A stretch of DNA of 64,000 nucleotides from Variovorax sp. Root318D1 (GTDB taxonomy: Bacteria; Pseudomonadota; Gammaproteobacteria; Burkholderiales; Burkholderiaceae_C). The notes under the pieces were generated by a model. It had not been told where the DNA came from, ran no database searches, and saw nothing but the letters and a program-made list of their open reading frames with translations. The DNA lies in the NCBI RefSeq assembly GCF_001424835.1, contig NZ_LMCQ01000019.1, forward strand, positions 107,011 to 171,010, given 5' to 3'. This document shows positions 32,393-42,022 of this stretch, in pieces. Position 1 is the stretch's first letter; every line of letters starts with the position of its first letter. A program made the position numbers and the translations under genes.

Positions 32393-33019
32393 ATGCCTGC
32401 TTCCATGAACAAGCGAAACGCCCTTCAATTATTGGCCGGCGGTGCGGCATGGGCGGGCGTTGCCGCCACGCTGGGGCTTGTTACCGCCTGCAGCGAGCCC
32501 AGGCCGAGCTTCAATGCGGTCGACATCACGGGCGCCGACTACGCAAAGGACTTCTCGCTGAAGGACTCCGACGGCAAGGTCCGCACCCTGGCCGACTTCA
32601 AGGGCAAGGTCGTGGTGCTGTTCTTCGGCTATGCGCAATGCCCCGACGTGTGCCCGACCACCATGACCGAAATGGCGCAGGTCAAGCAGCAGCTCGGCAG
32701 CGACGGCGACAAGCTGCAGGTGCTGTTCGTCACGGTCGATCCGGCGCGCGACACGCCCGAGGTGCTCAAGGCCTACATGGGTGCCTTCGATCCGGGCTTC
32801 GTCGCGCTGATTCCAACGCCCGAACAACTCGTCACGATCGCCAAGGACTTCAAGGTCTATTTCAAGAAGGTCGAGGGCAAGACCCCGACCAGCTACTCGA
32901 TGGACCATTCGGCCGCGAGCTTCGTGTACGACGCCCAGGGGCGGCTGCGGCTCTACGCGCGCTATGGCGCCGGCGTGGCGCCCATGGTGTCGGACGTGAA
33001 GGCGCTGCTCAAGTCCTGA
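32393..33019 (+). CDS. SCO1/SenC family copper chaperone, lipoprotein
   Basis: 208 residues from ATG 32393, or 204 from the ATG at 32405. The signal ends in a lipobox (LVTAC, about C32), so membrane anchoring is by lipid. The copper ligands are the CxxxC in AQCPDVCPTT (about C83 and C87) and the His in MDHSAASFVYD. SCO proteins insert copper into, or reduce, the CuA site of subunit II. It follows ctaB by 9 bp. Together with the diverged SCO-like gene at 29574 the block has two thioredoxin-fold metallochaperone candidates. Confidence 0.94.
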   Translation: MPASMNKRNALQLLAGGAAWAGVAATLGLVTACSEPRPSFNAVDITGADYAKDFSLKDSDGKVRTLADFKGKVVVLFFGYAQCPDVCPTTMTEMAQVKQQLGSDGDKLQVLFVTVDPARDTPEVLKAYMGAFDPGFVALIPTPEQLVTIAKDFKVYFKKVEGKTPTSYSMDHSAASFVYDAQGRLRLYARYGAGVAPMVSDVKALLKS

Positions 33020-33037
33020 GCAGGCGTTGCCTCTGCG

Positions 33038-33877
33038 ATGGATGCCGTCGTCGCTTTAGCTTCGGTCGATCATCTGAAGGCGCGCAGGGGCGCCTTCCGC
33101 ATCGCGCTCATTCCGCCCGAGGTGCTGCGCGCGCTCAACGACGGCTTGCTCGAGACCGTCAACCTCAACGAATTCCTGGCGCTTGAACTGCCGCAGCTCG
33201 CGCGCAGCGTGGCAGGCCACATCGGCCTCGATCCGGCCAGCGAACGCCTGGCCGACACGCTCGCCATGCTGGGTGCGTTCAAGCCGATGCAGCGGCACGG
33301 CCACGTTGCGCGCGCGCTTTACGATCTGGCGGCGCAGCATGCCGAGCGCGACGCCGTCGCCCACCGACTCGCCACGCACGGGAGCGACGTCGCACGATGC
33401 TGGGCTGCGCAATGGGTCACGCTGTCGGGCCTTCCGCTGGCGGCACAGCTGGAGGCGGTGCGCCGCTTTGCCGCCGATCCCCACTTCGGCGTGCGCGAAA
33501 TCGCCTGGATGGCGGTGCGCGACGCGGTCATCGGCTCGCTCGACGAGTCGCTGGCGCTGCTGCAGCCATGGACGGCCGATGCCGACGCGAATATCCGCCG
33601 CTTTGCCAGCGAACTCACGCGCCCGCGCGGCGTGTGGTGCGCGCAGATCGATGCGCTCAAGGCCGAACCCTGGCGCGCCCTGCCGCTGATCGAGGCCTTG
33701 CGCGCCGACCCCAGCCGCTACGTGCAGAACTCGGTGGCCAACTGGCTCAACGACGCGAGCAAGACTCAGCCGGAGTGGGTCGATCGCCTCTGCACGCGCT
33801 GGCTCGGTGAGTCCGACACGCTGGCCACGCGGTACATCGCCAAACGGGCCCTGCGAACGCTTTCGAAGCAGGCATGA
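33038..33877 (+). CDS. DNA alkylation repair protein (AlkC/AlkD-like HEAT repeat)
   Basis: 279 residues, nearly all helical, with HEAT-like repeats. The segment RRFASELTRPRGVW followed by LRADPSRYVQNSVANWLNDASKTQP is the hallmark of the AlkC/AlkD alkylpurine glycosylase family, in which the concave helical surface grips DNA. It would excise 3- or 7-alkylpurines. It lies 18 bp after the SCO gene, probably co-transcribed, though functionally unrelated. The stop codon is followed directly by a terminator. The exact subfamily (C or D) is uncertain. Confidence 0.75.
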   Translation: MDAVVALASVDHLKARRGAFRIALIPPEVLRALNDGLLETVNLNEFLALELPQLARSVAGHIGLDPASERLADTLAMLGAFKPMQRHGHVARALYDLAAQHAERDAVAHRLATHGSDVARCWAAQWVTLSGLPLAAQLEAVRRFAADPHFGVREIAWMAVRDAVIGSLDESLALLQPWTADADANIRRFASELTRPRGVWCAQIDALKAEPWRALPLIEALRADPSRYVQNSVANWLNDASKTQPEWVDRLCTRWLGESDTLATRYIAKRALRTLSKQA

Positions 33878-33903
33878 AAAAGCCCGGATGACCGGGCTTT
33901 TTT
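33877..33903. terminator. Bidirectional terminator between the alkylation-repair gene and rpoH
   Basis: AAAAAGCCCGG and CCGGGCTTTTTT pair around an ATGA loop. A and T tracts on both sides let it end transcription from both convergent genes, the cox assembly operon and rpoH. Confidence 0.93.
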
Positions 33904-33924
33904 CTGGGTGAAGACGGCTGGCGC

Positions 33925-34866
33925 TCAGGCGTAATCGGCCAGCGCCTTCTTCATCTTCTTCATGGCCGCGACTTCGATCTGGCGAATGCGCTCGGCGCTC
34001 ACGCCATACACCGCGGCCAGGTCGTGCAGCGTCATGCCGCCCGAACCGTCGTCGTTGACCTTGAGCCAACGCTCTTCCACGATGCGGCGGCTGCGGTCGT
34101 CCAGCGCTTCCAGCGCGGTGGCGATGCCGTCGCTCGAGAGCCGGTCGCGCTGCTGCGATTCGAGCAGCGCGGTCGGTTCCTGCGTGGCATCGGCCAGGTA
34201 GGCGATCGGGCCGAAGGCTTCGTCGCCGTCGTCCGATGGGCCCGGATCGAGCAGCACGTCGCCGCCCGACAGACGGGTTTCCATCTCCAGCACTTCTTCA
34301 GGCTTGACGTTGAGCCGGGTCGCCATTTGCGACACCTCTTCAGGGCTCAGCGTTTCGCGGTGCGTGCCGTTGTCGGCCGCGGCCGAATCGGCCTTGAAGC
34401 CTTGCTTCATCGAGCGCAGATTGAAAAACAGCTTGCGCTGGGCCTTGGTCGTCGCGACCTTGACCATGCGCCAGTTCTTCAGGATGTACTCGTGGATCTC
34501 GGCCTTGATCCAGTGCATGGCGTAGCTCACGAGCCGCACGCCCTGGTCGGGGTCGAAACGCTTCACGGCCTTCATGAGGCCGACATTGCCCTCCTGGATC
34601 AGGTCGCCGTGCGGCAGCCCGTAGCCCAGGTACTGGCGGGAAATGGAAACCACGAGGCGCAGGTGCGAGAGGATCAGCGCACCGGCCGCTTCGAGGTCGT
34701 TGTGGTCGCGCAAACGGCGTGCGAAGCCCTGCTCTTCTTCGAGCGTGAGCATCGGCAGGCGGTTGGCGGCCGAAATATAAGCATCCAGGTTGCCCAGCGG
34801 CGGCACCATCGACCATGGATTGGCGACGGCGAGCTGGTTGGCAGAGGCTCCAGACAGCATGGTCAT
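33925..34866 (-). CDS. rpoH: RNA polymerase heat-shock sigma factor sigma-32
   Basis: 313 residues from the ATG at 34866, which has AAGGAG 9 bp upstream. An ATG at 34893 is in frame but lies almost at the edge of the CIRCE/promoter element and is rejected as start. Region 2 contains HLRLVVSISRQYLGYGLPHGD, in pieces, and VRLVSYAMHWIKAEIHEYI; the RpoH-specific box QRKLFFNLR follows. Region 4 ends with the helix-turn-helix MTLHDLAAVYGVSAERIRQIE. It directs transcription of chaperone and protease genes. A perfect HrcA-type operator sits upstream. Confidence 0.97.
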   Translation of the reverse strand: MTMLSGASANQLAVANPWSMVPPLGNLDAYISAANRLPMLTLEEEQGFARRLRDHNDLEAAGALILSHLRLVVSISRQYLGYGLPHGDLIQEGNVGLMKAVKRFDPDQGVRLVSYAMHWIKAEIHEYILKNWRMVKVATTKAQRKLFFNLRSMKQGFKADSAAADNGTHRETLSPEEVSQMATRLNVKPEEVLEMETRLSGGDVLLDPGPSDDGDEAFGPIAYLADATQEPTALLESQQRDRLSSDGIATALEALDDRSRRIVEERWLKVNDDGSGGMTLHDLAAVYGVSAERIRQIEVAAMKKMKKALADYA

Positions 34867-34894
34867 CAGGGGAAACTCCTTTGTATTGGGCATA

Positions 34895-34921
34895 TTAGCA
34901 CTCGATTAGAGGGAGTGCTAA
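34895..34921. promoter_or_regulatory. CIRCE element (HrcA operator) upstream of rpoH
   Basis: TTAGCACTC-N9-GAGTGCTAA is a perfect 9-9-9 match to the CIRCE consensus, centred 42 bp before the rpoH start codon. On the coding strand a -35-like TTAGCA and a -10-like TAATAT with an 18-bp spacer overlap the element, so HrcA binding would block this promoter. This places sigma-32 synthesis under the HrcA repressor. Confidence 0.93.
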
Positions 34922-35013
34922 GGCAAGGGTTCCCCCTAAGTTTCTATCGCACCGATAGGCAAAGCTGTCAGCCGGGAAGGGAGGCGAGCAGGCGGAATCG
35001 TCCGACCCCAGTC

Positions 35014-35478
35014 CTACCAGCGTATACCCAGGCGCAAAAACAGCCTCGAAAGTACAAAGAGGGGCCCCACCCAAAGATATTGGATGTCTTCGAAGAAGGA
35101 AGGTTTCTTGCCCTCGATCTTGTGGCCGATGAACTGGAAGATCCATGCCACGACAAAGATGGCGGCGGAGACCGGTAGTACAAGGCCTCCCATGGCATGA
35201 ACCAGCGCCAGTACCAGCGCCGTCCCGACGAGCATGGTGGCCAGGAACACGGGGGAGCGCAGGGTGGCGTAGTACACCAGGCTGGCCGCCACGAAGCCGT
35301 AGGCTACCCAGGGGTGCAGCGCAAACAGCAGGCCGACGATGCTCAGCATGATGGCCGGGATCGCGACGAAGTGGATCAGCTCGTTGGTCGGGTGGCGGTG
35401 GCTTTCGCCATAGTGGGCCAGCAGCCGGTCGACCTTGCGGTTGCCCGCTGCCAGCGGGGCATCGGCGGTGTGCATCAT
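35014..35478 (-). CDS. Mpo1-like (DUF962/YGL010w) membrane protein
   Basis: 154 residues. The N-terminal motif YGESHRHPTNELIHFVAIP carries the His and Asn residues conserved in the family, and four membrane helices follow. The yeast member Mpo1 is an iron-dependent 2-hydroxy fatty acid dioxygenase using those histidines; the bacterial role is untested. Tandem ATGs at 35478 and 35475; GGAG 5 bp before the first supports it. It is followed downstream by the rpoH promoter region, with no clear terminator between. Confidence 0.87.
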   Translation of the reverse strand: MMHTADAPLAAGNRKVDRLLAHYGESHRHPTNELIHFVAIPAIMLSIVGLLFALHPWVAYGFVAASLVYYATLRSPVFLATMLVGTALVLALVHAMGGLVLPVSAAIFVVAWIFQFIGHKIEGKKPSFFEDIQYLWVGPLFVLSRLFLRLGIRW

Positions 35479-35640
35479 GTTGTCTCCAGGCGCCGTTCGG
35501 TGCGGCGGTCCTGCATGGTGCCTCTGCCGGCAGGCGATGGCAAGTGCTATGAAAAATGTAGCAAAACCTTCTTGGCAGGCATGAACGCGCCATGACTTAG
35601 GGCACTGTCGCGCGTTCGAGGCATCGCTAAGATCGACTGC

Positions 35641-36351
35641 GTGGCCCCTCCGTTCGAATCTCCATCCCACCCGCCGCCTTCGAGCGTGGCACCAGCGCCG
35701 CTCCGCCCGCCGACCGCGATTCTGGTGGTGGACGACCACGATCTGCTGCGGCTCGGCGTCCGCGCGCTGGTGCAGGCACAGGCCGCTTCTTCCGGCACGG
35801 GCATCGAGGTGTTCGAAGCTGGCAATGTGGCCGATGCGCTGGTGCTCCATGAAGCGCATGGGGAGTCCATCGGCTTGGTGCTGCTGGATCTGGCACTGCC
35901 CGATACGCATGGCTTGAGCGGCCTGACCGAGTTTCGATCGCGTTTTCCGTCCGCCCGCATCGTGGTGCTTTCGGGCACTGGCAACGCCTCGCTGGCCCAA
36001 GGGGCGCTGGCCCTGGGCGCCAGTGCTTTTCTTCCCAAGTCGGCGGACCTGAAGGAGGTAGTGGGCTTCATCCGTGCCTGCGGCCTGCTCGATGCCGAGG
36101 CGGCCGAAATCTCGTCTTCTGCAATGCCGAAGGCGCTCAGCGGCTACGCTGAATCGGCCCACGCAAGCGCCTGGCAGGAACTCACGCCGCGCCAGACCCA
36201 GGTGCTGCAGTGGGTGCTCGAAGGCAAGGCGAACAAGGAGATCGCCCAGCTCGCGAACCTGAGCGAGGGCACGGTGAAGAACCATGTGTCGACCATCCTG
36301 CTGCTGTTCGGTGTGCGTTCGCGTGCGCAATTGATCAGCAGCCTGCGTTGA
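35641..36351 (+). CDS. NarL/LuxR-type two-component response regulator
   Basis: 236 residues from a GTG. A Pro-rich leader of about 24 residues precedes a receiver domain (ILVVDDHDLLRLGVRAL with the acidic pair; phospho-acceptor Asp in LLDLALPD; Lys in FLPKSAD). The C-terminal LuxR helix-turn-helix is at about 180-235 (LTPRQTQVLQWVLEGKANKE, then LSEGTVKNHVSTILL). It is 11 bp upstream of a hybrid histidine kinase, its likely partner. A start further in is possible because the leader is not part of the fold. Confidence 0.92.
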   Translation: MAPPFESPSHPPPSSVAPAPLRPPTAILVVDDHDLLRLGVRALVQAQAASSGTGIEVFEAGNVADALVLHEAHGESIGLVLLDLALPDTHGLSGLTEFRSRFPSARIVVLSGTGNASLAQGALALGASAFLPKSADLKEVVGFIRACGLLDAEAAEISSSAMPKALSGYAESAHASAWQELTPRQTQVLQWVLEGKANKEIAQLANLSEGTVKNHVSTILLLFGVRSRAQLISSLR

Positions 36352-36362
36352 GCCCGCCGCGC

Positions 36363-38147
36363 ATGGCCGAAACGCCGCTGAGCCAGCGGGTGTTGCGCGA
36401 GCACGTGGCCTCGATCTATTTCAACTACAGCGCGACGTGCCTGGCCCGCGTCGTTTTCGTCCTGGTGCTTGGCGGGTTCATGTACCTGCAGTTGGGCGAT
36501 CCCATGGTGCTGCCGTTTGTCGTGCTGCATTTGGCGTTGTACCTGGGCATGTACTTCACGCCGCGCTGGAGCCCGGCGGAACCTGCGGCGGAAAGTGCCC
36601 GGTGGGCCCGCAAGATCACCCGCATCGTGACCCTGCTCGGGTTTGCCGATGCGCTGGCGCCGTGGATCTTCGTGCCCGCCGGCAACTTGCCCGTGACGGC
36701 CGCGCTGATGGTGGTGATGATGGGCAATTGCGCTAGGGCCGTGCAATCGCTGCGGCCCCTGAAGGAGGCCCTGTTCGGCCACGTGCTGCCGATGATGGGC
36801 GGGCTGATCGTCGCCCTGGCGTGGCAGGGCGGCGCCATCCATCTCTTCCTCGCGGCCTTTTCGACGATCTATCTCGTTCTCATGCTGCGCGTGGGTGTGC
36901 AGGAGCACAAGCTGCTGGCGGATTCGCTGCTTCTGCGCTTCGAAAAGGAAGCCTTGGCCGTCCGGCTGGCGGAGCAGATCGCCGCCACCGAGCGTGCCAG
37001 CGAAGAAAAAACCCGTTTCCTGGCCAGCGCCAGTCATGACCTGCGGCAGCCGCTGCATGCCATTGCGCTGTTCGGCGCCGCGCTGGAGAACGAACTGCGC
37101 GGCCGCCCCGAAGGCGCCAACGCGGAGCGCCTGATGCGCGCGGTGAACGCGCTGGGAACGTCGCTCGACACCATGCTCGACGTCTCGCGGCTGGACGCGG
37201 GCGTGGTCACGCCGGAGCTCCGGGAGGTGCAGCTCGACGCCTTGTTCCTGCCGCTCAACCACATGTTCTCGCCGCAGGCCGAGCAGAAAGAATTGCAATT
37301 GCGCGTACGCGCGAGCGGGTTGTGGGTGCGCAGCGATCCGCAGCTGTTGCACCGCTTGCTCGCCAACCTGATCGACAACGCGCTCAAGTACACGGCGAGT
37401 GGCGGTGTGACCGTGAGGGCCCGTGCGCGCGGCAATGCGGTGTGGATCGAGGTGCGCGACACCGGCGTCGGCATCGCGCCCGAGCAGATCGGCCGCATCT
37501 TCGAGGAGTTCTACCAGGTCGGCAACCCGGGCCGAGACCGCTCGCAGGGCCTGGGTATCGGCCTGTCGATCGTGCAGCGTCTGTCGCGCCTGCTGGACCA
37601 TCCGTTGCAGGTGCATTCGCGTCCGGGACGGGGCACCCATTTTCGCGTGGTGCTGCCCGCCGCCGCGCCGCTGGCGGGCGCTGGCCTGCAAGGCGCCGAG
37701 GCGCATCGGCACCGTGCTGCAGGGGCACAGGCACTGCCCGGGCGCGTGCTGCTGGTTGACGACGAGGTGGAAATCCGGGAGGCCATGAGCGAGCTGCTGC
37801 GCTCCTGGGCCATCGAGGTGCACGCCGTGGCCGACGAAGCGGACGCGGAGAAAGCCCTTTCGCAGGCGGAGGGCCAGGGACAGCCCTTCGATCTGCTGGT
37901 GTGCGACTACCGCCTGGCCGAGGGCAACGACGGACTCGACGCCGGTCTGCGCCTGCGCCAGCGCTCCGGCACCGGCACCGGCACCGGCACCGGCACCGGC
38001 ATGCCCTTGTTGCTGGTCACCGGCGAAACCGCGCCCGAACGCCTGCAGCGCGTCCGCGCGTCCGGCGTCGCCGTGCTGTTCAAGCCGGTCGACGCCGGCA
38101 AGCTGTTTCGAACCCTGAGTGAACTCGCGCCTGCCGGCGCCTCATGA
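36363..38147 (+). CDS. Hybrid sensor histidine kinase with C-terminal receiver
   Basis: 594 residues. The N-terminal 190 or so residues hold about six membrane helices without a recognisable periplasmic sensor. HisKA follows with the phospho-acceptor His in [14 protein letters not shown] (about 228), then HATPase motifs N (LIDNALKYT), G1 ([10 protein letters not shown]) and G2 (GLGIGLSIV). The receiver domain ([14 protein letters not shown]; Asp in LLVCDYRLA) is C-terminal. An in-frame GGCACC repeat encodes a Gly-Thr tract inside the receiver. The sensor probably detects a membrane or cytoplasmic signal. The ATG follows the response regulator stop by 11 bp. Confidence 0.92.
   Translation: MAETPLSQRVLREHVASIYFNYSATCLARVVFVLVLGGFMYLQLGDPMVLPFVVLHLALYLGMYFTPRWSPAEPAAESARWARKITRIVTLLGFADALAPWIFVPAGNLPVTAALMVVMMGNCARAVQSLRPLKEALFGHVLPMMGGLIVALAWQGGAIHLFLAAFSTIYLVLMLRVGVQEHKLLADSLLLRFEKEALAVRLAEQIAATERASEEKTRFLASASHDLRQPLHAIALFGAALENELRGRPEGANAERLMRAVNALGTSLDTMLDVSRLDAGVVTPELREVQLDALFLPLNHMFSPQAEQKELQLRVRASGLWVRSDPQLLHRLLANLIDNALKYTASGGVTVRARARGNAVWIEVRDTGVGIAPEQIGRIFEEFYQVGNPGRDRSQGLGIGLSIVQRLSRLLDHPLQVHSRPGRGTHFRVVLPAAAPLAGAGLQGAEAHRHRAAGAQALPGRVLLVDDEVEIREAMSELLRSWAIEVHAVADEADAEKALSQAEGQGQPFDLLVCDYRLAEGNDGLDAGLRLRQRSGTGTGTGTGTGMPLLLVTGETAPERLQRVRASGVAVLFKPVDAGKLFRTLSELAPAGAS
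37968..38000 (+). repeat. Hexanucleotide repeat GGCACC in the kinase receiver domain
   Basis: Five full GGCACC units plus GGC, encoding alternating Gly-Thr. Unit length is a multiple of three, so copy-number change would alter a loop length but not the frame. It lies in the loop before the strand that ends in the MPLLLVTGE segment of the receiver. Confidence 0.9.
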
Positions 38148-38227
38148 CTTTTGGCACTGGTGTGCCTATCAGCCGGCCTTTACCGTTGCGCGGTCTCACA
38201 CACGTCAACGTCTCAGGGAGAGATTTC

Positions 38228-39238
<1,011 letters not shown>

Positions 39239-39265
39239 GCGGCGGGGGGTGCTGCTGCCGGCACT

Positions 39266-40528
39266 TCAGCCCAGCAGCGCCTGCGCGAACTCGCGCGCGT
39301 TGAAGGTCTCGAGGTCTTCGAGCTTCTCGCCCACGCCGATGAAGTAGACCGGGATAGGCCGCTCGCGCGCAATGGCGCAGAGCACGCCGCCTTTGGCCGT
39401 GCCGTCGAGCTTGGTCACGACGAGGCCAGTGAGGCCCAGCGTCTCGTCGAAGGCCCTGACCTGCGCCAGGGCGTTCTGCCCGGTGTTGCCGTCGATCACC
39501 AGCAGCACCTCGTGCGGGGCCGTGGCGTCAGCCTTGGTGACGACGCGCTTGATCTTCTTGAGCTCGTCCATCAGGTGCAGCTGCGTGGGCAGCCGGCCGG
39601 CGGTATCGACCAGCACCACGTCCTTGCCGCGCGCCTTGCCGGCGGTCACGGCATCGAAGCTCACGGCGGAGGGGTCGCCGCCTTCCTGGCTCACGATCTC
39701 GACCGTGTTGCGGTCGGCCCAGACCAGCAGTTGCTCGCGCGCCGCCGCCCGGAAGGTGTCGGCCGCCGCCAGCAGCACCGAGGCGCCCTCGTTGGCCAGG
39801 TGCTTGGTGAGCTTGCCGATGGATGTGGTCTTGCCCGCGCCGTTGACGCCGGCCACCATGATCACCGTCGGCGTGAACTGGCCGATCACCAGCGGCTTCT
39901 CGAGCGGCTTGAGCAGGTCGGTGATCGCGTCGGCCAGCAGCCGCTTCACCTGCACGGCGTCGGTCGCCATCTGGCGCTTGACGCGGCTGCGCAGGTCGTC
40001 GAGCAGGAATTCGGTGGCCTTCACGCCGGTGTCGGCCATCAGCAGGGCCGATTCGAGCTCCTCGTACAGCGCGTCGTCGATCTGCGCATTGACGAACACC
40101 GCCTGGATGCCGGTGCCGGTCTTGCGCAGGCCGGTCTTCAGCTTGTTGAACCAGCCCTTGCGCTCGGCCGCCATGGCTGCGTCCGTGATGAGGGCGGGGA
40201 GCGGTTCATCCGGCTCGGAGTGCGCAGGTGCTGGCGCCGGCACGGGCAAGGGCGCCGGCACGGGCGCAAGGATCGGCGCAGCGGGAACGGCCACCGGGGG
40301 CGGCGGCGGAGGAGGCGCCACTGCAGGCGGTGGGGCCGGCACTGCGGGCGGAGGCGCTGCTTCCTCAACCGCGGGTTTCGAGCCGAACCAGCTCGACGGC
40401 GAAAACACCGAGCGCGCAGACGCGGGCGCGGGCGCAGGCTCGGGGGCTGGTGCCGGCTCGGCGGCCGGGGGGGGCGCCGGCTCGGCCGGGGATTCGGCAG
40501 GCGGTTTTTTCTTGAAGAAACTGAACAT
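39266..40528 (-). CDS. ftsY: Signal recognition particle receptor FtsY
   Basis: 420 residues. Residues about 8-105 are an acidic Pro/Ala-rich A domain that mediates membrane contact, less acidic than in E. coli. The NG GTPase domain follows: GVNGAGKTTSIGKL (P-loop), AADTFRAAAREQL, VLVDTAGRLPTQ (G3), and TKLDGTAKGG (G4/G5). It docks SRP-ribosome complexes at the membrane. Start at 40528. Divergent from the M16 peptidase genes by 29 bp, so the promoters are packed tightly. Confidence 0.97.
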   Translation of the reverse strand: MFSFFKKKPPAESPAEPAPPPAAEPAPAPEPAPAPASARSVFSPSSWFGSKPAVEEAAPPPAVPAPPPAVAPPPPPPPVAVPAAPILAPVPAPLPVPAPAPAHSEPDEPLPALITDAAMAAERKGWFNKLKTGLRKTGTGIQAVFVNAQIDDALYEELESALLMADTGVKATEFLLDDLRSRVKRQMATDAVQVKRLLADAITDLLKPLEKPLVIGQFTPTVIMVAGVNGAGKTTSIGKLTKHLANEGASVLLAAADTFRAAAREQLLVWADRNTVEIVSQEGGDPSAVSFDAVTAGKARGKDVVLVDTAGRLPTQLHLMDELKKIKRVVTKADATAPHEVLLVIDGNTGQNALAQVRAFDETLGLTGLVVTKLDGTAKGGVLCAIARERPIPVYFIGVGEKLEDLETFNAREFAQALLG

Positions 40529-40557
40529 CGGAAGCTTTTTACAATCCGACCCATTCT

Positions 40558-42006
40558 ATGAAACACCCTTCGCCACGCCGTGCTGCGTTCGGTGCGGTGC
40601 TGGCAGTGGCGCTTTCGGCGCCGTGGACCATGCCTGCGCAGGCCCAGTCCACACCGGCTCCCGCCGCTTCATCCATTGCCGCCAAGGCACCCGCTCCCCA
40701 GCAGTTCACCCTTGCCAACGGCATGACGCTGCTGGTGCTGCCCGACCGGCGTGCCCCCACCGCGGTGCAGATGCTGTGGGTTCGCGTGGGCTCGGTCGAC
40801 GAGGTCGACGGCACCTCGGGCGTGGCCCACGTGCTGGAGCACATGATGTTCAAGGGCACCAAGGAGATCAAGCCCGGCGAGTTTTCGCGCCGCGTGGCGG
40901 CCCTGGGCGGGCAGGAAAACGCGTTCACCACGCGCGACTACACCGGCTACTACCAGCAGATTCCGGTCGCCAGCCTCGAGCAGATCATGAAGCTCGAATC
41001 GGACCGCTTCGCCAACAACCAGTGGTCCGACGACGAGTTCAAGCGCGAGATCGAAGTGGTCAAGGAAGAACGCCGCCTGCGCACCGAAGATCAGCCGCGC
41101 GCTTTGCTCGGCGAACAGCAGAACGCGGCCATCTTCACGGCCTCGCCCTACCACCGCCCGGTGGTCGGCTGGATGAGTGACCTCGACGCCATGACGCCGG
41201 ACGACGCCCGCGCCTTCTTCCGCCGCTGGTACGTGCCGGCCAATGCCGCCGTGGTGGTGGTTGGCGACGTCGACGTGGCCAAAGTGCGCGCGTTGGCCGA
41301 GAAGTACTACGGCGGCATTCCGGCGCGTGCCGTGCCTGCGCGCAAGCCGCGCACCGAGCCCGCGCAGCGCGGCATCCGCCGCATCGAGTTCAAGGCGCCA
41401 GCCGAGCAGGCCTACGTGTCGCTCGCGTTCCGCATTCCGCAGCTGGAGGACATCGAGGCCACCGACAGCGACGTGTGGGCGCTCGAAGTGCTTTCGGCCG
41501 TGCTCGACGGGTACACCGGCGCGCGCCTCGACCGCGCACTGACCCAGGGCCCCGACCGCGTGGCCGATTCCGCCAGCGTTTATTCGGGCCTGGCGGGGCG
41601 AGGACCTCAGCTATTCACGCTGGTGGGTGTGCCGGCGAACGGCAAGAGCGCGGAGGCGGTAGAGGCCGCGCTGCGCGCCCAGGTGGCGCGCGTAGCCAAG
41701 GAAGGCGTGGGCGAAGCCGAGCTCGCGCGCGTCAAGACGCAATGGGTGGCGAGCGAAACCTACAAGCGCGATTCAGTGATGGCCCAGGCCCGCGAACTCG
41801 GCAGCAACTGGGTGCAGGGTCTCCCGCTGGACACCAGCGCGCGGATCATCGCGAAACTGCAGGCCGTCACACCAACCCAGGTGCAGGCCGTGGCCGGCAA
41901 GTACTTCGGAGACGACCAGCTCACCGTGGCGACCCTGCGCCCGCTGCCGCTTGAAGCCAAGCCCCGCGGCCGCGGTTTTGCAGCGCCCCAGGGCGAACTG
42001 CGCTGA
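40558..42006 (+). CDS. M16 family zinc metallopeptidase, catalytic copy
   Basis: 482 residues. A signal peptide ends near AQA (about 29). The inverted zinc motif HVLEH (residues 91-95) with the distal Glu in IEVVKEERR marks an active M16 enzyme. Two repeated M16 domains are present; the second (PAEQAYVSLAFRIP onward) lacks metal ligands, as usual. It is a periplasmic processing peptidase of the PqqL/YmxG type. Paired with an inactive M16 gene 16 bp downstream, with which it probably forms a heterodimer. Confidence 0.93.
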   Translation: MKHPSPRRAAFGAVLAVALSAPWTMPAQAQSTPAPAASSIAAKAPAPQQFTLANGMTLLVLPDRRAPTAVQMLWVRVGSVDEVDGTSGVAHVLEHMMFKGTKEIKPGEFSRRVAALGGQENAFTTRDYTGYYQQIPVASLEQIMKLESDRFANNQWSDDEFKREIEVVKEERRLRTEDQPRALLGEQQNAAIFTASPYHRPVVGWMSDLDAMTPDDARAFFRRWYVPANAAVVVVGDVDVAKVRALAEKYYGGIPARAVPARKPRTEPAQRGIRRIEFKAPAEQAYVSLAFRIPQLEDIEATDSDVWALEVLSAVLDGYTGARLDRALTQGPDRVADSASVYSGLAGRGPQLFTLVGVPANGKSAEAVEAALRAQVARVAKEGVGEAELARVKTQWVASETYKRDSVMAQARELGSNWVQGLPLDTSARIIAKLQAVTPTQVQAVAGKYFGDDQLTVATLRPLPLEAKPRGRGFAAPQGELR

Positions 42007-42022
42007 AGGGCGCCGGATTCCA

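Noticed and set aside
34866..34893. Upstream ATG of rpoH at 34893
   Set aside because: It lies at the edge of the CIRCE element and within the promoter; the ATG at 34866 has AAGGAG at good spacing.
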